A stretch of DNA of 64,000 nt from ANME-2 cluster archaeon (GCA_014237145.1 JAAXOC010000100.1:1-64000), one strand, 5' to 3'. Counted from the stretch's first letter, positions 8,084 through 17,342 are shown. Numbers and translations: made by a program. Notes: generated from the sequence alone by a model not told the origin.

Positions 8084-8671
8084 TTAACCCCTCAACCTCT
8101 CCCGCTCCCCGAACACCTTTTCAATCTCCCCATCAAGCCCCCCGGCCTTCTTCACATCCCCCTTCCCGCCGGTCTCAATGATCTTGCGCAGCTCCCGCCG
8201 GTACGGACCCAGCCGCCGCCCGATACGCACATAATCATCCTGCGAGATACTCTTCTTACCCTCAAGTTCCTCCCCTGATATCAATTCGATCCTGGCCTTT
8301 ATCATCTCAAGCTTTTCACCGAAATTTCCGGCATCCTTTCTGGACGCAGCCTTCTTTGTTTTCTTTCCTGCTGTCCGCTTCTTCCCGGTCTTTTTACCAT
8401 CCAGTACCGCAGAAAGTTCCTCGACCAGCGCCGCCGTATCCTCACCTTTTTGGGTCAGCTCCACTCGTTTCACACGGTTATCGCTGCCGTCCTGTTCGAA
8501 TATGACAATTCCCTGCTCTTCCAGCTTGCCCAAAATATTGGTAGTATGCGAAAAAGTAGACTCGATCTCCCTGGAAATAACAGATGCGTAGGTTCCACCC
8601 TCCCTACTTACAGCAAGCAGTACCCTTGCAGGCTTTTGCTGCAGGATCAGGTTGAAAGCATCGTTATCCAT
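8084..8671 (-). CDS. MarR-like winged-helix transcription regulator with basic linker
   Basis: A 195-residue protein. Residues 1-85 form a winged-helix domain (LLAVSREGGTYASVISREI, FSHTTNILGKLEEQGIVIF, KRVELTQKGE wing). A Lys-rich linker follows (about 91-112, GKKTGKKRTAGKKTKKAASR). The C-terminal half is helical and charged and ends ERERLRG. GGGAGGATAT sits directly before the ATG. Members regulate nearby genes or sense small ligands; the target is unknown. The last 35-41 codons are present twice more upstream (5765-5870 and 6711-6835), each beside a TA-like pair, so the 3' end has been a repeated breakpoint. Confidence 0.75.
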   Translation of the reverse strand: MDNDAFNLILQQKPARVLLAVSREGGTYASVISREIESTFSHTTNILGKLEEQGIVIFEQDGSDNRVKRVELTQKGEDTAALVEELSAVLDGKKTGKKRTAGKKTKKAASRKDAGNFGEKLEMIKARIELISGEELEGKKSISQDDYVRIGRRLGPYRRELRKIIETGGKGDVKKAGGLDGEIEKVFGERERLRG

Positions 8672-8719
8672 ATATCCTCCCTATTTGCGAGACTTTGTAT
8701 TATTTCCTGGAACGGTTTA

Positions 8720-8788
8720 TAACCACAGAGTCACAGAGAAAACAGAGAAAACAGAGAAAACAATAACGCTCTGTGTGCCTCTGTGGTT
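8720..8788. repeat. Intergenic inverted repeat with ACAGAGAAA iterations
   Basis: AACCACAGAGTCACAGAG on the left pairs with CTCTGTGTGCCTCTGTGGTT on the right. The centre has three tandem ACAGAGAAA units. It resembles the element at 4887-4960 in style but not in sequence detail. It lies between the divergently placed ends of the MarR-like gene promoter and proC. Confidence 0.6.
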
Positions 8789-8845
8789 TGTCATCTTTGC
8801 CTTGATCCATTTATTATACTTGATCAGAATAAATTAAAATGTCTC

Positions 8846-9655
8846 CTATTTGCCAAGTTCCCTGGACCTTTCGGATGCAGCTATCACCGCACTCATAACA
8901 GCACCCCTGACCTTCCTCTTCTCAAGCGCCTCAATACCCCTGATAGTAGTACCGCCAGGAGAGGTCACCATATCCTTCAATTCACCCGGATGCTGGCCAG
9001 ACTCCAGTACCATCTTTGCCGCACCCAGCACGGTCTGGGCCGCTAACGTCTGCGCCGTAATCCTGTCCAGTCCCTGGTGCACGCCGCCATCTGCCAGTGC
9101 CTCTATTATCATAAAAACAAATGCAGGTCCGCTGCCGGATAGCCCGGTAACAGCATCCATCAGGTGCTCATCCACAACAACAGTCCGGCCCACTGAACCC
9201 AGTATCTTCCGGGTGGTTTCCACGTCCGCTTCAGTAGCTGCATCTCCCGGACATATAGCCGAAGCAGCCTCGCCAACTGTGGCGCAGATGTTAGGCATGA
9301 CCCTTACAATCCGGGTCCCTCCAGGCAGTTCATCAGCCAGGCTGTCGATATTCACACCCGCTGCAATAGAGATGAACAGGTGCTCCTTTATGATTGATTC
9401 CTTGATACCCTGCAGCACATACCTGATTATCTGGGGCTTCACTGCAAGTACGACCACATCCGCCTTCTCCAGTGTATGCAGGTTATCGCAGGAAACAACA
9501 ATTCCCAGTTCCTCTGCCATCGTACTTAGTTTCTGCTCATCAATATCACTGGCACATACCCTTTCAGGTTTCACCAGGCCGGCATTTATCATGCCCCTGA
9601 TAAGTGCCTCCCCCATCTTACCTGTTCCAATAAATCCTATGGTCAAGTTTTTCAT
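8846..9655 (-). CDS. proC: Pyrroline-5-carboxylate reductase
   Basis: A full-length ProC of 269 residues. The Rossmann motif GFIGTGKMGEALIRG is at residue 7, VLAVKPQ follows near residue 72, and the C-terminal domain carries GLSGSGPAFVF and the DMVTSPGGTTI signature. It reduces pyrroline-5-carboxylate to proline with NAD(P)H. It starts 16 bases after the AOR gene on the same strand with GGAAGTGATTTAG before the ATG, so it is likely the third gene of the ferredoxin-AOR-proC operon. Placing proC there is unusual. An equally long antisense frame is only a codon-bias shadow. Confidence 0.95.
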   Translation of the reverse strand: MKNLTIGFIGTGKMGEALIRGMINAGLVKPERVCASDIDEQKLSTMAEELGIVVSCDNLHTLEKADVVVLAVKPQIIRYVLQGIKESIIKEHLFISIAAGVNIDSLADELPGGTRIVRVMPNICATVGEAASAICPGDAATEADVETTRKILGSVGRTVVVDEHLMDAVTGLSGSGPAFVFMIIEALADGGVHQGLDRITAQTLAAQTVLGAAKMVLESGQHPGELKDMVTSPGGTTIRGIEALEKRKVRGAVMSAVIAASERSRELGK

Positions 9656-9671
9656 CTAAATCACTTCCGGT

Positions 9672-11534
9672 TTACTCTGCCTTTCGCTTAGGCTTCATAT
9701 ACTCTATAGCATCCTCAAGACCGCTGGCTTTCAGCGTCTCATCCGTGGGTATGCCATCATTATCCCAGCCCCTGCGCTGGTAATATATATCCAGTATCTC
9801 CCTGAACTCATCCCTGTTCAACACCTTTCCCGCATGGGGACCCGTCTTGATCGGGTCATTGAACACCCGTTCAGGCGGCCTGTCATCATCCCTGGTCAGT
9901 CCCAGCCTGATATTGATAGCACGGGTCAGGTTGTATACATCATTACTTAGTTTCAATAGTTCTTCCAGTGTGAACTCAATACCTACAGCCGCACTAAAGA
10001 ACTCGGCATAGGTATTCTCATCAAATCCCAGTTCTATCCAGGGCAGCCTGCACACACCCAGCATATCGAACAGGGGACGTACGGTCTGGTGATATATGAC
10101 CAGATCTGCCTTTTCGTTAAGGTCCCAGTTGCATCCCATCTCCAGTTCTTTTGCAACAGGCCAGGCTCTTGCATGGTGTGCCCCAATATCTGAAGTGGCA
10201 TATCCCAGCGCCATGGTTATGGCAACCCTGGCATCGTATGCAGACTGGTCCAGTCCCTTCACATGGTTTACAATGGGTGCCAGTTGAGGCCAGCGTTCTA
10301 TCACGCCATATGCACCCTCTGCCAGTGTATCACCAACACCTTCCCTGAAGGCTATCTTGCGTATCATTTCCATGACACTTTCGTCATCGCCCCAGTTCAG
10401 TGCCATGCCGTCCAGGTCTTCCAGTGTGACCAGGTCTTTCTCATAGGCCTCTATCATGACACTGATGAGGCTGCCTGCTGTAATGGTATCTATACCGTAT
10501 TCGTCACACAGGTAGTTGGCCCTGAGTATGGCACTAAAATCACTAACACCTACATTGGAGCCGAACATGGCAGCAGTCTCGTATTCGGGGCCCTCGATGA
10601 CCGTGCCCGCATACTTTCCGTCCTTGACCAGGTTCACATTACCACAGGCCATGGGACAGCCAAAACAGGCAGTATCACCAATCTTGTATTCCAGTTCCAT
10701 GACGTCGCCGTTTATCTTATCAGCTTCCTCGAAATGGGTATCCTTGAAGTTGTGTGTGGGTATGATGCCTGCCGTATTGGCATAATCGATGACACTCATC
10801 AGGCCCTGGCGCTGCCAGAACTCGAACAGGTTGTGCCTGGAAAGTTTCTTGAATGATTTGTCACTGATTCCGGTAAGGCGTTTCAGGTCTGCAACAGGCA
10901 GGTCCCTGGTGCCCCTTATGGCAATGGCTTTCAGGTTCTTTGAACCCAGAATGGCACCCATGCCGGTACGTCCGGCATTGCGTCCCCAGTCAGCAGTAAT
11001 ACACGCCATTTTGACCATTTTCTCACCGGCAGGACCGATCGATGCCACCTTCACGGTCTCATCACCGATATCCTCACGCAACTGGTGTTCGGTCTCTATG
11101 CTGCCCATACCTGCATAGTTTTCAGCACTCTTTAACTGGATATCATCATCATCTATCCAGAGGTAGGATAACTCGGGTGCCTTACCCTTGATAACCATTG
11201 CATCGAATCCTGCCTGGCGCAGTTCCACTCCGAACATGCCGCCTATATTACTGTCCCCGTATATGCCTGTGGTCGGGCTGATGGAACAAATGGATGTTTT
11301 TCCGGCTGATGGCAGGTATAATCCTGACAGAGGGCCGGGAGCTATTACGATGATATTTTCGGGGCTTAAGGGGTCAGTATCCTCTTTCAAGTGCTCCCAT
11401 ACCAGCCTGGCACCCCAACCTCTTCCACCTATGTATTTTAAGGCAAACTCCTCATCTACTTCTTCTACATAGGTTTTGCACTCGTTCAGGTCAACATGCA
11501 GGACCTTCATGAAATATCCGCCATTAATGCTCAC
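9672..11534 (-). CDS. aor: Tungsten-dependent aldehyde:ferredoxin oxidoreductase family enzyme
   Basis: A 620-residue AOR-family protein, the usual length. The start (GTG, overlapping the ferredoxin stop as GTGA and preceded by GAGGTGATTCCAG) gives NGGYFMKVLHVDL, which aligns with the conserved GGYxGKxLxVDL opening. Domain 1 has GGRGWGARLVWE and PGPLSGLYLPSAGKTS; NAGRTGMGAILGSKNLKAIA marks pterin binding. The cluster ligands are CFGCPMACG (about residue 288) and a late Cys in LGVCRLPW. It oxidises aldehydes to acids, passing electrons to ferredoxin, with a bis-pterin tungsten cofactor. The substrate cannot be read from sequence. It is coupled to a four-cluster ferredoxin protein, its likely electron partner. 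Confidence 0.92.
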   Translation of the reverse strand: MSINGGYFMKVLHVDLNECKTYVEEVDEEFALKYIGGRGWGARLVWEHLKEDTDPLSPENIIVIAPGPLSGLYLPSAGKTSICSISPTTGIYGDSNIGGMFGVELRQAGFDAMVIKGKAPELSYLWIDDDDIQLKSAENYAGMGSIETEHQLREDIGDETVKVASIGPAGEKMVKMACITADWGRNAGRTGMGAILGSKNLKAIAIRGTRDLPVADLKRLTGISDKSFKKLSRHNLFEFWQRQGLMSVIDYANTAGIIPTHNFKDTHFEEADKINGDVMELEYKIGDTACFGCPMACGNVNLVKDGKYAGTVIEGPEYETAAMFGSNVGVSDFSAILRANYLCDEYGIDTITAGSLISVMIEAYEKDLVTLEDLDGMALNWGDDESVMEMIRKIAFREGVGDTLAEGAYGVIERWPQLAPIVNHVKGLDQSAYDARVAITMALGYATSDIGAHHARAWPVAKELEMGCNWDLNEKADLVIYHQTVRPLFDMLGVCRLPWIELGFDENTYAEFFSAAVGIEFTLEELLKLSNDVYNLTRAINIRLGLTRDDDRPPERVFNDPIKTGPHAGKVLNRDEFREILDIYYQRRGWDNDGIPTDETLKASGLEDAIEYMKPKRKAE

Positions 11535-12079
11535 CTGGAATCACCTCTTGTACCGCCGGTCTCTATCTCGGCGTATCTCAGTTTTTTCTTCTCACCATGC
11601 TCAAAATATTCTACTTCCTGCATATTGGCATACTGTAATGCTGATGCTAAGCGGTGTGCCTGACCCAGGGTATGCTCGGGGACATACAGGATGGCTTTTT
11701 TGGGACATGCTGCTACGCACTTTGGGTTGCCGCCGCACATGTCGCATTTGAATGGTGTGTCGATATCTTCATGCACGAATATGGCACCGATATGACATGC
11801 GCTCACACAGGCATGGCAGGAGATACACCTATCCTCCAGTATGGTTACCACACCATCTGTGACCACAATGGCATCGGTGGGACATGCATCCCTGCATTTC
11901 GGCTTCTTGCACTGCTCACATACTATGGGCATCTTGATAACAGGATGCGGATAAAGTGAAATGACTCTTATGTTAGCCTTTTTTGGATTGTTAACACCGG
12001 CATGGGATATGGCACATACAAGTTCACACACCCTGCAGCCGGAACATCTTTCCGGTATCACTGTCAGCTTTTTGCGCAA
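11531..12079 (-). CDS. Polyferredoxin-like electron-transfer subunit with four [4Fe-4S] motifs
   Basis: A 182-residue HycB/DmsB-like iron-sulfur protein. Motifs in order are CSGCRVCELVC, CEQCKKPKCRDAC, CISCHACVSAC and CDMCGGNPKCVAAC, enough for four cubane clusters. Such subunits relay electrons between an oxidoreductase and ferredoxin or a membrane chain. It overlaps the AOR start by four bases and is the first gene of the operon. An AT-rich stretch with TATATAAAATTTTAG lies just upstream as a probable promoter. Confidence 0.9.
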   Translation of the reverse strand: MRKKLTVIPERCSGCRVCELVCAISHAGVNNPKKANIRVISLYPHPVIKMPIVCEQCKKPKCRDACPTDAIVVTDGVVTILEDRCISCHACVSACHIGAIFVHEDIDTPFKCDMCGGNPKCVAACPKKAILYVPEHTLGQAHRLASALQYANMQEVEYFEHGEKKKLRYAEIETGGTRGDSR

Positions 12080-12168
12080 TTTATTTCACCTATATAAAAT
12101 TTTAGTTATATTATATTATAACTATTACTTATTAGTTCTCTGGATACCTACTTTCACAAACTATATAC

Positions 12169-12182
12169 TTAGGAAAGCCTAA
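12169..12182. promoter_or_regulatory. Probable DtxR/IdeR-type operator upstream of dtxR
   Basis: TTAGGAAAGCCTAA is a palindrome (TTAGG, four-base spacer, CCTAA) that matches the core of the DtxR/IdeR box. It directly abuts a CTATATACTT TATA-like element and lies 21 bases before the dtxR ATG. Binding there would block transcription of dtxR-feoB and possibly affect the divergent ferredoxin-AOR operon. Known logic: iron-loaded DtxR represses uptake genes. Confidence 0.65.
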
Positions 12183-12203
12183 ACATGTCGCAGTGTATTT
12201 ACA

Positions 12204-12878
12204 ATGACAAACGAACGAATTGAAGAATATCTTGAAACCATACTTTACCTTACCAATAAAAACAAGGGTCCTGCAAAGACTAACCAGATAGCTGAAGAAT
12301 TAAAACTCTCACCCCCAAGTGTTACTGAGATGATCCGGAAACTTTCCGGATCCGGTTATATTAAATACACACCTTACCACGGCGTAACCCTAACCTCAAA
12401 AGGATGCACTGAAGCAATGAGGATCAAACGCCGCCATCAACTGCTTGAAACCTTCCTTGTTGACGTACTGGATCTGGACCCTAAGTTTGCCCATACAGAA
12501 GCCTGTGAAATGGAACATTCCATCTCAGAGACAACACTTGAAAAGATGTGCGCCTACATGGGGCATCCGGAAATATGCCCTGACGGGAATCCCATCGGCC
12601 ATGGTGAATGCTGTCCTACCAAAGCGCCCAACGCATCATATCGTGATTATATTCCGCTGTCAGAATTAAAAGAAGGTGAGCAAGGCACCATTAAGATCAT
12701 ATCCTTAACCAGGGAGATAAAAGACAGGCTGTCGTCCATAGGCCTCATACCTGACCAGGAGATACAGGTGAAACGAAAACTGGGGGAGGGCACCCTCTCT
12801 ATCACAGCCATGGGCACCGAAGTTGCTGTGGGGAAAAATATAGCCAGCAAGATAATGGTCCAGAGCCATGGGGCGTGA
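12204..12878 (+). CDS. DtxR-family metal-dependent repressor with FeoA-like C-terminal domain
   Basis: A 224-residue regulator. Residues 1-65 are the winged helix (ERIEEYLETILYLTNKNKGP, LSPPSVTEMIRKLSGSGYI). The dimer/metal domain follows, with RRHQLLETFLVDVLDL, a CEMEHSIS metal motif and HPEICPDGNPIG. Residues about 150-222 form an SH3/FeoA domain (LKEGEQGTIKIISLTREI, GLIPDQEIQVKRKLGEG). It should sense ferrous iron or manganese and control the feoB gene, which begins seven bases downstream. A matching TTAGG-N4-CCTAA operator lies in its own promoter, predicting autoregulation. Confidence 0.9.
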   Translation: MTNERIEEYLETILYLTNKNKGPAKTNQIAEELKLSPPSVTEMIRKLSGSGYIKYTPYHGVTLTSKGCTEAMRIKRRHQLLETFLVDVLDLDPKFAHTEACEMEHSISETTLEKMCAYMGHPEICPDGNPIGHGECCPTKAPNASYRDYIPLSELKEGEQGTIKIISLTREIKDRLSSIGLIPDQEIQVKRKLGEGTLSITAMGTEVAVGKNIASKIMVQSHGA

Positions 12879-12885
12879 ATAATAA

Positions 12886-14880
12886 TTGAGCTCCTGTTGT
12901 AATACCGATACCGATACAAACATTAATTCCGATGCTACCACCCCCATTACCATTGCACTGGTAGGCAACCCGAACGTGGGCAAGAGTGCTTTCTTCTCCA
13001 GGCTTACCGGTGTAGGTGTGGAAGTATCCAACTATCCGGGCACAACCGTAGAGATCATTAAAGGCACCTTGAAACATGAAGGTGAGTCCATCAATGTTGT
13101 AGATCTGCCAGGTATCTATTCATTATCAGCATCCACTGAAGATGAAAAGGCAGCCATGAATTACCTGATCAGGGAACGCCCTGATGTGGTAATAAATATT
13201 ATTGATGCCACCAGGCTTGCCAGGAACCTTAACCTGACACTGCAGCTGCTTGAGATCGACATACCCATGGTAGTAGCATTAAACCAAGTAGATGCGGCTG
13301 AGCAGATGGGTATCAAGATCGATGTGGAGGCATTGGAGGCAGAACTGGGAGTGCCCGTGATCCCCACCATTGCTATTCGCGGCAAGGGTATTGATACTGC
13401 CCTGCACAGGGCAATTGAGGTGATACGTCCCCTGCCTGTTGAATTACCACACTTCGGGCGCAAACGGTGCAGACGCTGCCAGGTGAAATACGACGACCAT
13501 GTAGAGCAGGCTATTGAAACAATTAGGGAGCAAATTCCTGACATCAGCCGTGGCATCTGTATCAGGGCTCTCGAAGGTGACCGCGACTTCATTAAAGGAT
13601 TCTGCGAATATCCGGAACAAGTGATGGAAGCCGCCACTATACCGCCCGGGATCGAGGAAACCCACGGCCAGCCCATCAAGGATACCATCATAAAGGACCG
13701 CTATGGCGAAGCCGGTGCCATTGAGCAGACTGCCCAGGAAAAGCATCAGGTGCCAAGGCAATTCATTGACCGGATAGATGAAATACTGACATCCAGCCGC
13801 TGGGGGCTGCCGATATTTGCCGTGCTGATGCTAACAATGTTCTATGTAGTATTCAAGGTGGGCGGGTATCTGGAGACACTTATCATCGATATTTTCCAAA
13901 CGTACCTGATAACTCCGGTATCTTTGGCATTGAGCGGGGTACACCCGCTGGTTGTAAGCGCTATAATCTTCGGACTGCTGGGCATGGAAGCGGGGCTTGC
14001 TATTGTAATACCCTTTATAGGCACGTTCTACATCTTCCTGTCGGTGATGGAGGATACGGGATACCTGCCAAGGGCAGCATTCCTGCTGGACCGGTACATG
14101 CACAGGTTGGGACTGCACGGCCGCGCTATCATCCCCATGCTGCTGGGATACGGGTGCAATGTCCCTGCCATTATTGCGGCCCGCACCCTTAACACCCACA
14201 GGGAGCGCATCATCACTATAACCATGGTCGCACTGACGCCCTGTTCTGCGCGGACGGTAATAATCATGGGGCTTGTGGGTGTCTTTGTTGGATTCTGGGC
14301 TGCTATGTCCATCTATTTCATCGAACTGGTGATCATACTGCTGACTGGGTGGATGCTGGGTAAAGGGCTGCCTGGGAAGCAAATGGGCTTTATCATGGAA
14401 ATGCCGCCACTGCGGTACCCTGATATGCAGGTGATAGTGAAAAAGACTTGGTTCAGGATGAACGGGTTCGTTTATGTGGCATTCCCTATACTGATAGTGG
14501 GCAGCAGCATTCTGGGCGTGGTTGATGAGCTGGGCATGCTGGCAGTATTCGAGGACATGTTAAGTTCTGTATTCGTATGATTCCTGGGGCTGCCGGCATT
14601 TGCTGCGACGGCATTCATATTTGGCATCCTGCGTAAGGAGATGGCACTTGAGATACTGGCTGTACTGGCTGGTAAGGCTGTGTTCATTGATGTGATGACA
14701 CCCCTGCAGATATACGTATTCGCACTGGTGGCAACTATCTATGTTCCCTGCGCTGCTACCATAGCAGTGATAGGTAAGGAACTTGGATGGCGCAATATGG
14801 TGCTTATCTCCGGATTCACTATTGTACTGTCTATTGCGGTAGGTGGTGCTGCCAATTTCCTTGGGCTGGCGCTGCTGTAA
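12886..14880 (+). pseudogene. feoB: Ferrous iron transporter FeoB, interrupted by an in-frame TGA
   Basis: The frame opens at a TTG after GGGGCGTGAATAA and encodes the G domain (GNPNVGKS at residue 26, GTTVEI, DLPGIYSLSAST, NQVDA), the CRRCQVKYDDH linker and the membrane domain with GYGCNVPAI. It stops at TGA 14578-14580 after residue 564. The same frame continues without shift for 100 more codons with the family's C-terminal core (FLGLP, IFGILRKEMALEILAVLAG). Full length would be about 665. A single TGG-to-TGA change would explain it, since Trp is plausible just before LGLP. Alternatives are read-through or a sequencing error. FeoB imports Fe(II); DtxR upstream is the likely regulator. Confidence 0.85.
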
Positions 14881-15297
14881 AAAAAATAGTGGGATAAAAG
14901 CCAGAGCCTGGCCGCGATGCCTTTGAAAACTGCCTCGTTTTTTTTTAATATCCTGCGGCGGCAGGTATGATAGTAAGGGTTGTATCTGCTGCGATGTCCC
15001 TGCCATATTATTAAAGTGAAGGGGTGCCGGCCCGAGTCATCAGGTCACGGAAAATTTAGGTGGTGGATAAAATATTTATCACCATTGCCATGAATTACTG
15101 CAAGGTATCCTAAGCACCTCATATGATGTCCAGGAAAAAACCGAATTGACTCAATTCTAGGAGGATAAAAGGAAAAGGAGGATCGGAGGCTTTTGATGAT
15201 AGTTCAAAATTGATCGAATACTTTCACCATGCTTAGCTAACCACTATTACCAATATAGCCGTTATACAGGGATAGCAATACAGCAGGTGGAAATAGA
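14881..15297. other. Gene-free stretch downstream of feoB
   Basis: No convincing reading frame or structured RNA is visible. The left end holds a nine-T run used as a probable terminator. The right end has purine-rich AGGAGGATAAAAGG and AGGAGGATCGGAGG blocks at about 15160-15190 that look like Shine-Dalgarno sites but lead only to a frame of five codons. Possibly a decayed gene start. Confidence 0.4.
14938..14946 (+). terminator. Poly-T transcription terminator after feoB
   Basis: A run of nine T residues lies about 57 bases after the feoB stop. Archaeal RNA polymerase terminates at such U-rich tracts without needing a hairpin. It would end the dtxR-feoB transcript. Confidence 0.55.
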
Positions 15298-16206
15298 TTG
15301 CAGAAAACTTATGACATTACTCTTAAATTTTTATCGAGTAAGTTCCCGGAACATTTCGTGAGCCTCATCTTCGATGAGTTTGAAGGTGATGTTATGCCTC
15401 TGGATAAGGAATTGCCGTTTAGTGGACATGATTCTGACTATGTTGTCAAAATTGAGGACAAACGTGCTGATTGTGAAGATGACAAATTCATTTTGCATAT
15501 TGAATTCCAGAGTACACGTGATTCGAATATGCCGCTGCGTATGATGTCGTACTATGCCAGAATTGTTGATAAATACGGGTTACCGGTTTATCCGGTGGTG
15601 ATATACCTGAATTCAGACAATTTCGGACCCAATACTCCTGATACGTATGTGAATTCAATATATAATGAAGAGATTATGAGATTTAAGTACAGGGTGTTGA
15701 AAGTCTGGGAAATGGATCCGAAGATGATCATCGATAAGGATTTATACGGTTTGTTCCCAATACTTCCATTAACAAATCATGGAAATACAAATGATAATAA
15801 ATGTTTGGAAGCATGCTTTGACCTGATACAGAACGCCGATATAAAAGATGGGGCTTTAAAAGCGGATATGTCTGTATGCACCGGCGTACTGGCAGGATTG
15901 AGATACCCGAAGGAATTAATTAAAAGCTTGATGAAGGTGGAGATAATGCAAGAATCAGTAATATATCAGGATATTCTCAATGAAGGAATTGAGAAAGGAA
16001 AGAAAGAAGGAATTGAGGAAGGAAAGAAAGAAGGAATGGAAGAAAGCATCATTTCTGTATTATCAGCCAGGTTTGGAAACATTTCCACTAATATGGTTGA
16101 TATGATCCATCATATCAAGAACAAGTCCAGGCTGAATGAACTTTTAAAATTAGCAGCTACGAGCAGGACCATTACCGAATTTGAACAGAAGATACGAACT
16201 GCGTAG
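15298..16206 (+). CDS. Rpn/YhgA-like PD-(D/E)XK nuclease family protein
   Basis: A 302-residue protein of the Rpn family (recombination-promoting nuclease, formerly putative transposase). The N-terminal nuclease core has the LPFSGHDSDYVVKIED Asp region and FILHIEFQS, matching the E-x-Q part of the PD-(D/E)XK site. The MSYYARI and VYPVVIYL segments are typical. The C terminus has the usual KG-repeat linker (EGIEKGKKEGIEEGKKEGME) from a 27-base direct repeat, then a helical end. The start is TTG with CAGGTGGAAATAGA upstream. Rpn proteins are mobile and act as DNA nucleases in recombination or phage defence. Solitary gene. Confidence 0.8.
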   Translation: MQKTYDITLKFLSSKFPEHFVSLIFDEFEGDVMPLDKELPFSGHDSDYVVKIEDKRADCEDDKFILHIEFQSTRDSNMPLRMMSYYARIVDKYGLPVYPVVIYLNSDNFGPNTPDTYVNSIYNEEIMRFKYRVLKVWEMDPKMIIDKDLYGLFPILPLTNHGNTNDNKCLEACFDLIQNADIKDGALKADMSVCTGVLAGLRYPKELIKSLMKVEIMQESVIYQDILNEGIEKGKKEGIEEGKKEGMEESIISVLSARFGNISTNMVDMIHHIKNKSRLNELLKLAATSRTITEFEQKIRTA

Positions 16207-16385
16207 TTTTTTCGCAGCTCCTTATCTTATTTTTAATGTGGCAATACGAGAGTATAATCAAGGACATTATATTCATTACATATCATATGACTACTTTGCG
16301 CTCATTGCGTACTTTGCTGTAATGAATGTTTGAATAGCATTATGTTAAATTTCTCCCGCTGCTTGAGATACAGTTCAGTATATTA

Positions 16386-17342
16386 CTATTTACCAGAAGA
16401 CCCAAGCAGGGTCAGCGAGCGGATCCATTCACCTTTTGGTTCCCTGCTTGTACCCACAACCAGCCGCATGTGGCCATTCACCTCTTCCACCATGCCCCTG
16501 GCCTCTATGGTCTCGCCTGCCAGTGCCTGCCCGGCATAGGTATGGGTGTAAGATAACACATACCCGATCTCTGGATGGTCCACTTTATAGACTGAGGGGC
16601 TGTCAAAAGCCAGTTCCGAATCCGTTACCACTGCCTCTATGGTCTCATGACCCAGGTCAGTGCCCCTGCCCAGTGGTTTACTGACCTGGTCCCAGTCCCT
16701 GACAAAGAGCAGGTCGAAATATGTATCTCCAACCATTCCCCTGTTACCTTTTCTCATCTCATGGAGTTTGAACTCCCCGAAATCGATCTCAGGAATTCGC
16801 TTATTGTAGATACGCTCCCACATTCCCTCGTCCAGGTGCTCGATGCTGCTGTGGGGATCGTCCTTTGCCCGGGCTATTATATCCCTGGCCCTGAACCACT
16901 GTGGACCGTATACCACAAGATCAATGTCAGAACCACTTATCTGTAATCCGGGCAGAAATGACCCTGTTACTCCTATACTGTCCATGGGAATCCCGGCCTT
17001 AAGCAGGGTATTGGTTATCTCTTCAGTCCTTGGGTCCAGGCGCCATATCTCTGCCAGCCGGTCTGTGGGGCTCAATACACGTTCGACCTGGTCCCAGGGT
17101 ATGATATGGACGTCCTGCACCCACTCTGGCTTGTGGATGTCCATGTAATCATATGCCTCGTCAAAATCGTATTTCCGGTAATTCCGGTTGCCGTCTGTAC
17201 GCTCGCCTTTTGGGTCCGGTACATAGCGAAGCACGCCCCTGACACCATCGGGATGGTGGTAATCGGCTGATGAGAATATCCACCCGTCCCTGGTGACAAT
17301 AAAATCCCTTAGACGTATTCTCGGATGATCTGAATAATTCAT
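16386..17342 (-). CDS. Nucleotidyltransferase-domain protein (COG2413-like)
   Basis: A 318-residue protein. The centre carries the polymerase-beta nucleotidyltransferase core: GVTGSFLPGLQISGSDIDLV (GS motif plus D-x-D), with a third acidic residue likely in EIDFGEFKLHE. The flanking N-terminal 120 residues (RLRDFIVTRDGWIFSSADYH) and the C-terminal beta-rich part are specific to archaeal COG2413 proteins. The substrate is unknown; tRNA or small-molecule nucleotidylation are both possible. It converges with the Rpn gene, with 179 bases between the stops containing no gene. Confidence 0.75.
   Translation of the reverse strand: MNYSDHPRIRLRDFIVTRDGWIFSSADYHHPDGVRGVLRYVPDPKGERTDGNRNYRKYDFDEAYDYMDIHKPEWVQDVHIIPWDQVERVLSPTDRLAEIWRLDPRTEEITNTLLKAGIPMDSIGVTGSFLPGLQISGSDIDLVVYGPQWFRARDIIARAKDDPHSSIEHLDEGMWERIYNKRIPEIDFGEFKLHEMRKGNRGMVGDTYFDLLFVRDWDQVSKPLGRGTDLGHETIEAVVTDSELAFDSPSVYKVDHPEIGYVLSYTHTYAGQALAGETIEARGMVEEVNGHMRLVVGTSREPKGEWIRSLTLLGSSGK

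Noticed and set aside
8850-9659. Full-length 269-codon frame on the plus strand opposite proC
   Set aside because: Antisense shadow caused by codon bias; it matches no family and proC is unmistakable.
13161-14382. Several minus-strand frames opposite feoB
   Set aside because: Shadows with unusual composition and no recognisable domains.
14578-14580. Selenocysteine at the FeoB TGA
   Set aside because: FeoB has no Cys/Sec at this position in the family as I know it, and no insertion-element hairpin is evident; mutation or read-through to Trp is simpler.
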